64,000 bases of DNA from Streptomyces genisteinicus. Lineage in GTDB: Bacteria > Actinomycetota > Actinomycetes > Streptomycetales > Streptomycetaceae. This document shows positions 7,822 through 15,832 of the stretch, piece by piece (the stretch's first letter is position 1; each line of letters starts with the position of its first letter). The stretch spans positions 6,308,001 to 6,372,000 of the forward strand of contig NZ_CP060825.1 of NCBI RefSeq assembly GCF_014489615.1, written 5' to 3'. A program made the position numbers and the translations under genes. The notes below the pieces were generated by a model. The model made no database searches, had not been told where the DNA came from, and worked only from the letters and a program-made list of their open reading frames with translations.

Positions 7822-8796
7822 TCACGACGACGCTCCGTAGCGGGAGGCGATCACGGCCGCACGGTCGTGCAGGGCGTTGCGCAACCACTGCGGGGCAAGG
7901 ACCTCCGCACTCGTATCGAGCTGCCACAGCGCCCATTCGGCATGCCGTCGATCCTGGAAGGTCACCTCCAACCGCAGCCGGTCGTCCGTGTCGGCTTCCT
8001 CGGCGAGGACGGCCAGCGCAGTGCCCGCAAGGTCCTCCCGCCGCGCCGGGTCCACCCGTACCAGGACGGCGACCTGGTCCCCGCCGGTCCGGAACCGTGT
8101 GCTCCGTTCCTGCCAGGCCCGGTCCAGATCGACCCGGTCCGGCCGCTGCGCCGGCTCGGCGAGTTCCTCGGCAGCCAGAACGCGGGACAACCGGTAGGTG
8201 CGGTCCGCGCCGGACCGCGTGGCCAGCAGGTAGCCCTGGTCGCGCACGGTGACCAGGCCGATCGGGTCCACTGTGCGCCACTTCGCGCTCTGGCCGACGG
8301 CCGCGTAGTGGATGCGCAGCCTGTGCCCGGCGAACACCGCACGCAGGACCTCGGCCATGACGGCATCGGGCACCTCCTCGGCAACCAGCCGGCGCGAGAG
8401 GAGGTCGGTCTCCGGCTCGATGAGCAGTCGCTGAGCCGCGCCGGCCGCAGTGTCCCGGTAGGTCTCAGGAAGCGCGTCGACCACCTTGAGCATCGCCGAG
8501 GCGAGCGCCGAACCGAGGCCGAACATCTGCACGCCGCGCCTCGAACCGGCGACCAGCAGGGCGAGCGCCTCGTCGTGGTTCAGCCCCGTGAGCTCGGTCC
8601 GGAACCCGGGCAGCAGGGCGAAGCCGCCGTGCCGACCGCGCTCGGCGTAGACCGGGACGCCTGCGGCGGACAGGGCCTCGATGTCGCGCAGCACGGTGCG
8701 AGTGGACACCTCCAGCTCGCGGGCCAGCGCGGACGCGGGCAGTCGGCCGTGCTGCCGCAGCAGCAGGACCAGTGACACCAGACGGTCGGCGCGCAT
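7822..8796 (-). CDS. HTH/WYL-domain transcriptional regulator (YafY/PafC type)
   Basis: 324 residues. The N-terminal DeoR-like winged helix-turn-helix (MRADRLVSLVLLLRQHG... STRTVLRDIEALSAAGVPVY) is followed by a WYL domain (IHYAAVG... VDPIGLV... YLLA... YRLSRV) and a C-terminal WCX-like extension. WYL domains bind nucleic acid or small ligands and control expression. Divergent from a ridA gene with 98 bp between the starts, a pairing that often means the regulator controls its neighbour and itself (inference). The start at 8796 gives a canonical N-terminus. Confidence 0.88.
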   Translation of the reverse strand: MRADRLVSLVLLLRQHGRLPASALARELEVSTRTVLRDIEALSAAGVPVYAERGRHGGFALLPGFRTELTGLNHDEALALLVAGSRRGVQMFGLGSALASAMLKVVDALPETYRDTAAGAAQRLLIEPETDLLSRRLVAEEVPDAVMAEVLRAVFAGHRLRIHYAAVGQSAKWRTVDPIGLVTVRDQGYLLATRSGADRTYRLSRVLAAEELAEPAQRPDRVDLDRAWQERSTRFRTGGDQVAVLVRVDPARREDLAGTALAVLAEEADTDDRLRLEVTFQDRRHAEWALWQLDTSAEVLAPQWLRNALHDRAAVIASRYGASS

Positions 8797-8894
8797 GCGG
8801 AGATCCTAGGGACATACGTGACACATGATGTCGTGTTTTGTTGACAGGGTTGACCGGTGTGACAGAGCCCCATCGCACACAAGAGGTGACACCC
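8797..8894. promoter_or_regulatory. Shared divergent promoter region, WYL regulator/ridA
   Basis: This short region is unusually AT-rich for the window. It contains a TTGACA hexamer at 8841-8846, a second TTGACC at 8850-8855, and a small inverted repeat GACA-(5)-TGTC just after the regulator's start. I cannot assign a convincing -10 to either direction. The AAGAGGTG immediately before 8895 is the ridA ribosome binding site. Confidence 0.45.
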
Positions 8895-9296
8895 ATGGCT
8901 CATGACATCGTCAATCCGGACGGCCTGCACGACCCGGTCCCGTTCGGCTACAGCCACACCGCCACCGTGCCCGCAGGTACGGAACTGGTGGTCATCGCAG
9001 GTCAGTACGGATCGGGCCCGGACGGCGCGGTCGTCTCGGCCGACTTCGGCGAGCAGGTGAAGCAGACGTTCCGCAACATCGGCACCGCTCTCGCCGCCCA
9101 TGGGCTCGACGACCGTCACGTCGTCCAGCTCAGGACGTACGTGGTGAACCACGACATGGGCAAGCTGGGGTCGATCGCCGGGGCCGTGCAGGAGCGCTGG
9201 GGCACGAAGCCGCCGGCGCAGACCCTCATCGGGGTCGCGAGCCTGGCCACGCCTGACGTGCTGTTCGAGGTCGAGGCTCTCGCCGCCCGCCCCTGA
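8895..9296 (+). CDS. RidA family protein (YjgF/YER057c/UK114)
   Basis: 133-residue protein of the RidA fold, trimeric enzymes or relatives that hydrolyse reactive enamine/imine intermediates from PLP enzymes. Features: N-terminal MAHDIVNPDGLHDP, central VIAGQYGSGPDG, and C-terminal QTLIGVASLATPDVLFEVEALA. In this subfamily the imine-binding Arg of RidA is not obvious; the corresponding C-terminal region reads P-AQTLIGV. The function may therefore differ from canonical RidA. The ATG at 8895 follows AAGAGGTG and is preferred to an upstream in-frame ATG at 8838, which would extend into the promoter region. Confidence 0.85.
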   Translation: MAHDIVNPDGLHDPVPFGYSHTATVPAGTELVVIAGQYGSGPDGAVVSADFGEQVKQTFRNIGTALAAHGLDDRHVVQLRTYVVNHDMGKLGSIAGAVQERWGTKPPAQTLIGVASLATPDVLFEVEALAARP

Positions 9297-9308
9297 CCAG
9301 TCGCCCCC

Positions 9309-9345
9309 GCCTTGCAGGCGAGCGCACGCGGCTCGCCTGCAAGGC
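9309..9345 (+). terminator. Hairpin terminator after ridA
   Basis: A perfect 14-bp inverted repeat (9309-9322 and 9332-9345) with a 9-nt loop starts 13 bp after the ridA stop. Confidence 0.8.
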
Positions 9346-9431
9346 GTCGGCGGCAGGACGGGTTCCCTGTGCCGAGGCACACGTACGCATTCCTCGGGCC
9401 GGATGCAGGAGAAACGGCCGCCGCCCTCGCC

Positions 9432-9536
9432 ACGTGGCCGGGGCGGACATCGCCGACCATCACGCTCGATCACTACGCGCACGTCGTGCCGGAGGCGGGG
9501 AAGAAGGGGCGCAGGGCGATCGATAGCCTGCCGGGG
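9432..9536 (+). pseudogene. Remnant of a tyrosine recombinase (phage/ICE integrase) C-terminus
   Basis: In the 344-bp gap between ridA and the next gene, one frame reads TSPTITLDHYAHVVPEAGKK followed by GRRAIDSLPG. This is the catalytic-tyrosine block of actinomycete integrases (the usual form is GHxSPTITLDxYxHVxPE). The catalytic Tyr codon is at 9474-9476. The preceding His of the GH pair is replaced (PGRTSP), and no upstream catalytic Arg/His boxes or start can be found, so only about 35 codons survive. It marks a past integration or excision event. The flanking open frame (9312-9602) is not otherwise protein-like. Confidence 0.65.
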
Positions 9537-9640
9537 AGCCGGCGGAGGGGAGTTCCGGTCCGAACTCCCGATTCTCCCGGGCCCGGTCCTGAGTGCGGAT
9601 GAGACCGTCCGACCCGCGTCAACAGCGAGGTGAGAGCCGT

Positions 9641-11422
9641 ATGTTCACCACCCGTCCCACCCTCCAGGGCACCTTCGGCATGGTGTCGTCCACGCACTGG
9701 CTCGCCTCCCAGTCCGCCATGGCCGTCCTGGAGCGCGGCGGCAACGCCTACGACGCGGCCGTCGCCGCCGGATTCGTGCTGCACGTCGTCGAACCCCATC
9801 TCTGCGGCCCCGCGGGCGAGGTGCCGGTGATCCTCGCGCCCGCCGGCGGCGAGGTCCGGGTGCTGTGCGGGCAGGGTGTCGCGCCCGCGGGCGCGACACC
9901 CGGGCACTACCGCGGGCTCGGGCTCGACGTGGTGCCCGGCACCGGCCCGCTGGCCGCCGCCGTCCCCGGCGCGTTCGACGCCTGGATGCTGCTGCTGCGC
10001 GACTGGGGCACCATGCCCCTCGCCGACGTGCTGAGCTACGCGATCGGCTACGCCGAGCACGGCCACGCCCCGGTCGAGCGGGTCGGCGAGACCGTGGAGA
10101 GCGTCCGCCGGCTCTTCGAGACGGAGTGGACCACGTCCGCCGACGTCTACCTGCCCGGCGGCCGGCCGCCGCGGCCCGGCGAACGGTTCCGCAACCCCGC
10201 GCTCGCCGCCACCTGGCGCCGCCTCGTCGCCGAGGCGGAGGCGGCGGCACCGGACCGGGAGGGCCGGATCGACGCGGCGCGCGAAGTGTGGCGGACCGGG
10301 TTCGTCGCCGACGCCCTCGTCCGCCAGGCCGCCCGCCCCACCCTGGACACCAGCGGCACGCACCACACCGGCACCCTCACCGCCGAGGACCTGGCGAACT
10401 GGTCCGCCTCCTACGAGGAACCCGTCGCCCACGAGTGGCGCGGCTGGACGGTCTGCAAGGCGGGCCCCTGGAGCCAGGGACCGGTCCTGCTCCAGCAGCT
10501 GGCCCTCCTGCCTCCCGAACTCCCGGCCCACGGCACGGGCGAGTACGTCCATCTCCTCGTCGAGGGCTGCAAGCTGGCGATGGCCGACCGCGAGGCCTGG
10601 TACGGGGACGCCGCCCCGGTGCCGCTCGGCGAACTGCTGTCGGAGCCCTACAACGCCGCCCGGCGTGCCCTGATCGGCGAGAAGGCCTCCTACGAGCTGC
10701 GCCCCGGCGCCCCCGGCGGCCGGACGCCCCGGATCAGCCCCCACGCGTACACCGTGCTCGCCGACGCCCCCGGCGTCCCCGGCGCGGGCGAGCCCACCGT
10801 CTCGCGCGACGGCGCGACCCGGGGGGACACGTGCCACGTCGACGTCGTCGACCGCTGGGGCAACATGGTCGCCGCCACCCCGAGCGGCGGCTGGCTCCAG
10901 TCCAACCCGGTCGTCCCCGAGCTGGGCTTCCCGCTGGGCACCCGGCTCCAGATGACCTGGCTGGAGCCCGGCCTCCCGAACACCCTCACACCGGGCCGCC
11001 GCCCCCGCACCACCCTCACCCCCTCGATCGCGCTCCGCGACGGAGAGCCGGTGCTCGCCTTCGGCACCCCCGGAGGCGACCAGCAGGACCAGTGGCAGCT
11101 GCACTTCCTGCTCGCCCTGGAGCAGCTGCCCCACGTCCGCGGCGGCTGGGACCTCCAGGGCGCCGTCGACGCCCCGAACTGGCACAACGAGTCCTTCCCC
11201 GGCTCCTTCCACCCGCGCGGTATGCGCCCGGGCAGCCTCACCGTCGAGTCCCGCACGCCCCCGGAGACCATCGCCGACCTCCGTCGGCGGGGCCACGACG
11301 TCACCGTCGGCGGCGCCTGGACGGAGGGGCGGCTGTGCGCGGTCGCCCGCGACCCCCGCACCCGGGTCCTGTCGGCCGCGGCGAACCCCAGGGGAATGCA
11401 GGGTTACGCGGTGGGGCGCTGA
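9641..11422 (+). CDS. Gamma-glutamyltransferase family protein (Ntn hydrolase)
   Basis: 593-residue cytosolic member of the gamma-glutamyltranspeptidase family; family members transfer or hydrolyse gamma-glutamyl groups of glutathione-like peptides, or deacylate related amides. The N-terminal GMVSSTHWLASQSAMAVLE-GGNAYDAAVAA motif is characteristic. The autoproteolytic nucleophile is read as Thr397 in GDTCHVDVVDRWGN, aligning with the TTHxSVVD block of E. coli GGT, which implies processing into large and small subunits. There is no signal peptide, so it resembles YwrD-like cytoplasmic forms rather than secreted GGT. Start at ATG 9641 after GCGAGGTGAGAG; an upstream in-frame ATG at 9593 lacks a ribosome binding site. 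Substrate unknown; actinobacteria use mycothiol rather than glutathione. Confidence 0.85.
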   Translation: MFTTRPTLQGTFGMVSSTHWLASQSAMAVLERGGNAYDAAVAAGFVLHVVEPHLCGPAGEVPVILAPAGGEVRVLCGQGVAPAGATPGHYRGLGLDVVPGTGPLAAAVPGAFDAWMLLLRDWGTMPLADVLSYAIGYAEHGHAPVERVGETVESVRRLFETEWTTSADVYLPGGRPPRPGERFRNPALAATWRRLVAEAEAAAPDREGRIDAAREVWRTGFVADALVRQAARPTLDTSGTHHTGTLTAEDLANWSASYEEPVAHEWRGWTVCKAGPWSQGPVLLQQLALLPPELPAHGTGEYVHLLVEGCKLAMADREAWYGDAAPVPLGELLSEPYNAARRALIGEKASYELRPGAPGGRTPRISPHAYTVLADAPGVPGAGEPTVSRDGATRGDTCHVDVVDRWGNMVAATPSGGWLQSNPVVPELGFPLGTRLQMTWLEPGLPNTLTPGRRPRTTLTPSIALRDGEPVLAFGTPGGDQQDQWQLHFLLALEQLPHVRGGWDLQGAVDAPNWHNESFPGSFHPRGMRPGSLTVESRTPPETIADLRRRGHDVTVGGAWTEGRLCAVARDPRTRVLSAAANPRGMQGYAVGR

Positions 11423-11463
11423 CCGCCTCCCGGGATGTCGGCCGCACGTGATTGGCTGGAGCC

Positions 11464-12291
11464 ATGATCGATGACTTCCTCACCGGTGACCTGTCCGACG
11501 TCGAGGAGGCGATACGCAAGGCGGTCGCCACCGAGATCACGCCCCGGTTCCGCCGGCTGGCCGACGACGAGATCGACCACAAGCGAGGGCCCCACGACCT
11601 CGTCACCGCCGCCGACCGGCTGGCGGAGGAGCACCTGACCGGCTCCCTGACCGCCCTGCTGCCGGGCTCGGTGGTGGTCGGCGAGGAGTCGGTGCACGCC
11701 GACCCCGCGGTCTACGGAGCCCTGCGCGGGGACGCCCCGGTCTGGATCGTCGACCCGGTCGACGGCACCCGCCAGTTCGTCGAGGGCGACCCCGGCTTCT
11801 GCACCCTGGTCGCCCTCGCCCACCGGGGCGAGCTCCTCGCCTCGTGGACGTACGCACCGGTGCCGGACGAGCTCGCCTTCGCCGTCCGGGGCGGCGGCGC
11901 CCTGCTCGACGGGCGGCCGCTGCGCGCCGGTGCGCCCGTGCCCGGCGACGTGGTGCGGGTGGCCATGTCCAACCCGGACTTCTCGTCGCCCGAGGAGAAG
12001 CGGCTGCTGCTCGGCCTCGACGTCCCCGAGGTCCACGCGAAGCCGTGCGGCTCGGCCGGTCTGGAGTACCTCCGGGTGGCCCGGGGCGAACTGGACGCGA
12101 CGGTGTTCAGCTGGGACTACGCGTGGGACCACGCGGCCGGGCTGCTGCTCGTCACCGAGGCGGGCGGCTGCCAGCGGACCGTCGCCGGCAAGCCGTTCGA
12201 CGTCTCCGTGGACAACACGCTGCCGTTCACGGCGGCCCGCGACGAGGCGACGGCCCGCCGCCTTCTCGCCCTTCTGGGCGCGCCCTCCTGA
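11464..12291 (+). CDS. Inositol monophosphatase-family phosphatase, probable histidinol-phosphatase (HisN type)
   Basis: 275 residues with all IMPase motifs: GEES (metal-binding Glu), WIVDPVDGTRQF (DPxDGT) and WDYAWDHAAG near the C-terminus. The Mg2+-dependent fold dephosphorylates inositol phosphate, histidinol phosphate, FBP or PAP. The actinobacterial HisN subgroup has this length and the GTRQF form, so histidinol phosphate is the favoured substrate, but inositol-1-phosphate remains possible. The ATG at 11464 is used rather than an upstream TTG. An inverted repeat ACCGGTACCG (12291-12300 and 12320-12329) directly after the stop may help termination. Confidence 0.82.
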   Translation: MIDDFLTGDLSDVEEAIRKAVATEITPRFRRLADDEIDHKRGPHDLVTAADRLAEEHLTGSLTALLPGSVVVGEESVHADPAVYGALRGDAPVWIVDPVDGTRQFVEGDPGFCTLVALAHRGELLASWTYAPVPDELAFAVRGGGALLDGRPLRAGAPVPGDVVRVAMSNPDFSSPEEKRLLLGLDVPEVHAKPCGSAGLEYLRVARGELDATVFSWDYAWDHAAGLLLVTEAGGCQRTVAGKPFDVSVDNTLPFTAARDEATARRLLALLGAPS

Positions 12292-12477
12292 CCGGTACCG
12301 TCACCGCCCGCGCGGACACCGGTACCGGTGACCGTGTCGGGCGGTGGCGGCAGCCCGCCGCCGTCCGGCACCGGCGGTCGCGCACACCGGGGCCGGGCCG
12401 CCCGCGCCCGCGGTCGGGCAGGGCCGCCACCCGGCCACCGGCTTGAGGGCCGCCCGCGCCCGCGGCACCCGCCGTCG

Positions 12478-13272
12478 TCAGGACGGGAGGGCCCGGGTCT
12501 CGCGGACCAGGTCCCGGGCGGCGTCCACCGCGGGGGCGTCCAGCGCCGTCAGGATGTCCGCCACACGGACCGTCAGGTCCGGCGGCGCGCCGGGCAGTGC
12601 GGCCGCCGCCGCGAGCGCGCCCTTCTCGTTCACGCACCACACCCGGTTCTGGGCGTGCAGCGACTGGGCCAGCACCCCGAACGCCCGCGACAGGCACAGC
12701 GACACGTGCAGCGTGTCGCCCGCCCCCACCGACTTGCGTGCCGCCGCGACCGAGAACTCCGCCTCCCACCCCGCCGCGACCAGCGCGTCCCGCAGCGGCT
12801 CCGGATAGTGCCGGGTCTCCTCCCGCAGGGCGGCCAACTCCCCGCCGGTGTCCGCGAGCACACGGCACAGCGCGGCCTCGCCCGGGTAGGCGGGGGACCA
12901 GAAGCCCAGCGGGTGACCGGGCTGCACCCCCACCTCGTACCGCCCCTCGCGGCAGTCGGACCAGACCCGGCGGACGCGGTCCAGGTCACGCAGGATCCAG
13001 TCCACGGCGACCCCGTCCACCGTCAGCCAGGCCCCGCCGTCCACCCACGGCCCCCACCCGCCCGGCCCGGCCACCTCGACGCGTCCGCCGGTGAACCCGG
13101 AGGCGAGCCGGGCCAGCGCGTCCGTGTCCACGCCGCCGCGGTAGTACACGCCCAGGTCCCAGTCGGAGTCGGGCCGGTGGGTCCCGCGCGCCCGGCTCTC
13201 GCCGAGCGCGACCGCCCGCACCCCTCGCACCGCCGTCAACCGGCGGGCCATCGTCTCGATCGTCTCGTCCAT
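12478..13272 (-). CDS. Nucleotidyltransferase-domain protein (MNT/Pol-beta superfamily)
   Basis: 264 residues. The N-terminus carries the Pol-beta-type signature GESRARGTHRPDSDWDLGVYY (GS/GE-(x)-DxD), with a third acidic residue in VDWILRDLD. The C-terminal half is helical, like HEPN/DUF4037-type substrate domains. Proteins of this layout transfer nucleotides to small molecules or proteins (kanamycin-nucleotidyltransferase-like, MNT toxins/antitoxins). No HEPN toxin partner lies next to it. The start ATG at 13272 begins MDETIETMARRL. Convergent with the IMPase gene and divergent from the desaturase-like gene. Substrate unknown. Confidence 0.75.
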   Translation of the reverse strand: MDETIETMARRLTAVRGVRAVALGESRARGTHRPDSDWDLGVYYRGGVDTDALARLASGFTGGRVEVAGPGGWGPWVDGGAWLTVDGVAVDWILRDLDRVRRVWSDCREGRYEVGVQPGHPLGFWSPAYPGEAALCRVLADTGGELAALREETRHYPEPLRDALVAAGWEAEFSVAAARKSVGAGDTLHVSLCLSRAFGVLAQSLHAQNRVWCVNEKGALAAAAALPGAPPDLTVRVADILTALDAPAVDAARDLVRETRALPS

Positions 13273-13359
13273 CGCCGCGGACGGTACCCGCCCCCGCGCC
13301 GTCGGCGCCGCCGAATATCCTGTGTGCTCATGGCCGTCGGCTGACGAAGGAGTCCGAAG

Positions 13360-14775
13360 GTGCCGTCGATGCTCGATGCCGTCGTCGTGGGAGCGGGACC
13401 CAACGGGCTGACGGCCGCGGCCGAACTGGCCCGCCGCGGCTTCTCGGTCGCCGTGTTCGAAGCGCTGGACACCGTGGGCGGCGGTGCCCGTACGGAGGAA
13501 CTGACCCTCCCCGGCTTCCGCCACGACCCGTGCTCCGCCGTCCACCCGCTCGGCGTCGGATCGCCCGCGTTCGCGCGGATGCCCCTGGAGCGGCACGGTC
13601 TCACCTGGCTGCACCCCGAACTGCCCCTCGCGCACCCCTTCCCGGACGGCACGGCCGCCGTCCTCAGCAGGTCCGTCGCCGAGACCGCCCTGTCGCTGGG
13701 CGCCGCCGACGCCGGCGCCTACCGCCGGCTGCTCGCGCCCTACCTGGGCCGCTGGGACACCATCGCGCAGGACTTCCTGCGCACCCCCTGGGACGGCCTG
13801 CCCCGCGACCCGCTGCGCTTCGCCCGCTTCGGCCTGGACGCGATCCGGCCCGTGTCCTGGCTGGCCCGCCGTTTCGAGGGGGAGAAGGGCCGGGCGCTGC
13901 TCGCCGGGCTCGCCGCCCACGCCATCGCGCCCACCGACTCCGTCGCGACCGGCGGAATCGCCCTCATGTTCGCCCTCGCCGCCCACGAGGTCGGCTGGCC
14001 CGTGCCGCGTGGCGGCTCCCAGGCGATCTCCGACGCCCTCGCCTCCTACCTGCGCGAACAGGGCGGGACCATCCACACCGGCACCGAGGTCAAGCGCCTG
14101 GACGAACTCCCGCCCGCCCGCGCCTACGTCTTCGACACCTCGCCCACCGCGCTCGCCCGGATCGCCGGACTCGGCAACGCCTACTGGCGCTACCGCTACG
14201 GCGCCGCCGCCTTCAAAATCGACTACGCGCTGTCGGGGCCGGTCCCCTGGACGTCCCCCCAGGCGCGCACGGCGGGCACCGTGCACATCGGCCCGACCGC
14301 CGGCGAGATCGACGCGGCGCTGCGCGCGGCCACCGAGGGCCGCGAACCGGACGTCCCGTTCCTGATCACGGCCCAGCCCAGTATCGTCGACCCGGGCAGG
14401 GCACCCGAGGGCAAGCACGTCCTGTGGGCGTACGGGCACGTGCCGGCCGGCTGGGAGGGCGACGCCACCGACGCCGTCGAGCGTCAGATCGAGCGGTTCG
14501 CGCCCGGATTCCGTGACCTGGTCCTCGCGCGCTCCATTGCCGGACCGCCCCGACTGGCCGCGCGGAACGCCAACTACGTCGCCGGCGACATCGCCTGCGG
14601 CGCCTTCACCGGGCTCCAGACCGTGATCCGGCCGCGCCTCGCCCGGGTGCCCTATGCGACGGCCCACCCGTCCGTCTTCATCTGCTCCTCGGCGACCCCG
14701 CCCGGCCCCGGCGTCCACGGCATGTCCGGCCACCACGCGGCGAAGGCGGTCTGGCGCGCCCTGCGCACCGGCTGA
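13360..14775 (+). CDS. FAD-dependent oxidoreductase, phytoene desaturase/CrtI-like
   Basis: 471 residues. N-terminal FAD-binding motif VVVGAGPNGLTAAAELARRG, then GG-ARTEELTLPGFRHD, the CrtI/NDP-dinucleotide family layout. The C-terminal region has GVHGMSGHHAAKAV, the second FAD-contact segment. Relatives include phytoene desaturases, pyridine nucleotide-disulfide oxidoreductase domain protein 2 and other amine/carotenoid oxidoreductases. No other carotenoid genes lie nearby, so a carotenoid role is not supported by context. The GTG start at 13360 has a good AGGAG site. Confidence 0.8.
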   Translation: MPSMLDAVVVGAGPNGLTAAAELARRGFSVAVFEALDTVGGGARTEELTLPGFRHDPCSAVHPLGVGSPAFARMPLERHGLTWLHPELPLAHPFPDGTAAVLSRSVAETALSLGAADAGAYRRLLAPYLGRWDTIAQDFLRTPWDGLPRDPLRFARFGLDAIRPVSWLARRFEGEKGRALLAGLAAHAIAPTDSVATGGIALMFALAAHEVGWPVPRGGSQAISDALASYLREQGGTIHTGTEVKRLDELPPARAYVFDTSPTALARIAGLGNAYWRYRYGAAAFKIDYALSGPVPWTSPQARTAGTVHIGPTAGEIDAALRAATEGREPDVPFLITAQPSIVDPGRAPEGKHVLWAYGHVPAGWEGDATDAVERQIERFAPGFRDLVLARSIAGPPRLAARNANYVAGDIACGAFTGLQTVIRPRLARVPYATAHPSVFICSSATPPGPGVHGMSGHHAAKAVWRALRTG

Positions 14776-14953
14776 CGGGGCCGGCGGCCGGGAGCGCCGG
14801 ACAGCGGCCGCCCCGGGCGGTCCGCACGCCGCCGGGCCGGTCGCGCCCGCTGCCGCCGCCGGTTCTCCGCCGGCCCGTCCTCCTGTCCGCCCGTCCGCCC
14901 GTGCGCCGGTCCGACTGCCGCGTGTCCGGCGGGCAGGCGGGCATCATGGGCCC

Positions 14954-15469
14954 ATGGGCACACCTCATATCGTCCTCGTCCGCGGCGACATCACCGATCA
15001 GCAGGCCGACGCGATCGTCAACGCTGCCAACTCCTCGCTGCTGGGCGGCGGTGGAGTCGACGGGGCCATCCACCGCCGCGGCGGCCCGGAGATCCTCGAA
15101 GCCTGCCGCGCGCTGCGCGCCGCGCACCTGGGCAAGGGGCTCCCGACCGGACAGGCCGTCGCCACACCGGCCGGCCGGCTGCACGCGGACCACGTCATCC
15201 ACACCGTGGGCCCCGTGTTCACCCGCGAGGAGGACCGCTCGGCACTGCTCGCCTCCTGCTACCGCGAGTCGCTGCGCGTCGCGGACGGCCTCGGCGCCCG
15301 CACCGTCGCCTTCCCCGCGGTGTCGGCGGGCGTCTACGGCTGGCCCTTGGACGACGCCGCGCGCATCGCGATCGACACGGTGCGCGCCGCCGACACGTCC
15401 GTCGCCGAGGCGAGGTTCGTCCTCTTCGACGAGGAGGCGTACGCGGCCTTCGCCGCACACCTCGGCTGA
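14954..15469 (+). CDS. Macro-domain protein, probable O-acetyl-ADP-ribose deacetylase
   Basis: 171 residues spanning one macro domain of the MacroD/YmdB type. Signatures: RGDITDQQADAIVNAANSSL, then GGGGVDGAIHRRGG (ADP-ribose-binding loop), HVIHTVGP, and FPAVSAGVYGWP. MacroD enzymes hydrolyse O-acetyl-ADP-ribose (a sirtuin product) or mono-ADP-ribose from acidic residues. A SIR2-family deacetylase lies 3 kb downstream on the other strand, which makes an NAD-metabolism link plausible. ATG at 14954. Confidence 0.92.
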   Translation: MGTPHIVLVRGDITDQQADAIVNAANSSLLGGGGVDGAIHRRGGPEILEACRALRAAHLGKGLPTGQAVATPAGRLHADHVIHTVGPVFTREEDRSALLASCYRESLRVADGLGARTVAFPAVSAGVYGWPLDDAARIAIDTVRAADTSVAEARFVLFDEEAYAAFAAHLG

Positions 15470-15832
15470 CCGGCCGGAGGCCGCCTGTGCGCGGCGGGGG
15501 TGGTGTCCGGGTGGGCGGCTGTCCCCCGGGACGGGGTGGCGGGGTCGAAGGGCGCGGCCCCCGGCTTTTCCGGCTTCCCGGGCACCTGGTCTCCCGGCTG
15601 GGCGGAGTCCCCGTCGGCTGCGAGCGCTGCGGGCCCCGGCCGCCCCAGGCGGGTCGGACACGCACGCGGCCGCCCCGCCCGCGCGCCCCGGACCCGGCGC
15701 TCCGGTGCCGCCCGCCGCGTACCCCCGTCGGCTTGTCCTCGGACGATGGCGGCAGGGCCCCTCGCAGGCCGGGGCACGTTCATGTCGGATTCCCGCCAGC
15801 GGCGGTCACCTCGCGTGGCCCATGCTTGACCC
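15470..15832. other. Intergenic region, no gene seen
   Basis: 363 bp between the macro-domain gene and the Ada-AlkA gene. All open frames here are antisense or shifted shadows of low-complexity Arg/Pro composition. The last 60 bp are less GC-rich and presumably carry the alkA promoter, but I cannot point to a clear -35/-10 pair or an Ada box. Confidence 0.5.

Noticed and set aside
12478..14736. 752-residue open frame on the minus strand fused to the nucleotidyltransferase
   Set aside because: Only the C-terminal 264 codons are protein-like; the rest is antisense to the CrtI-like gene, a usual artefact of high-GC DNA.
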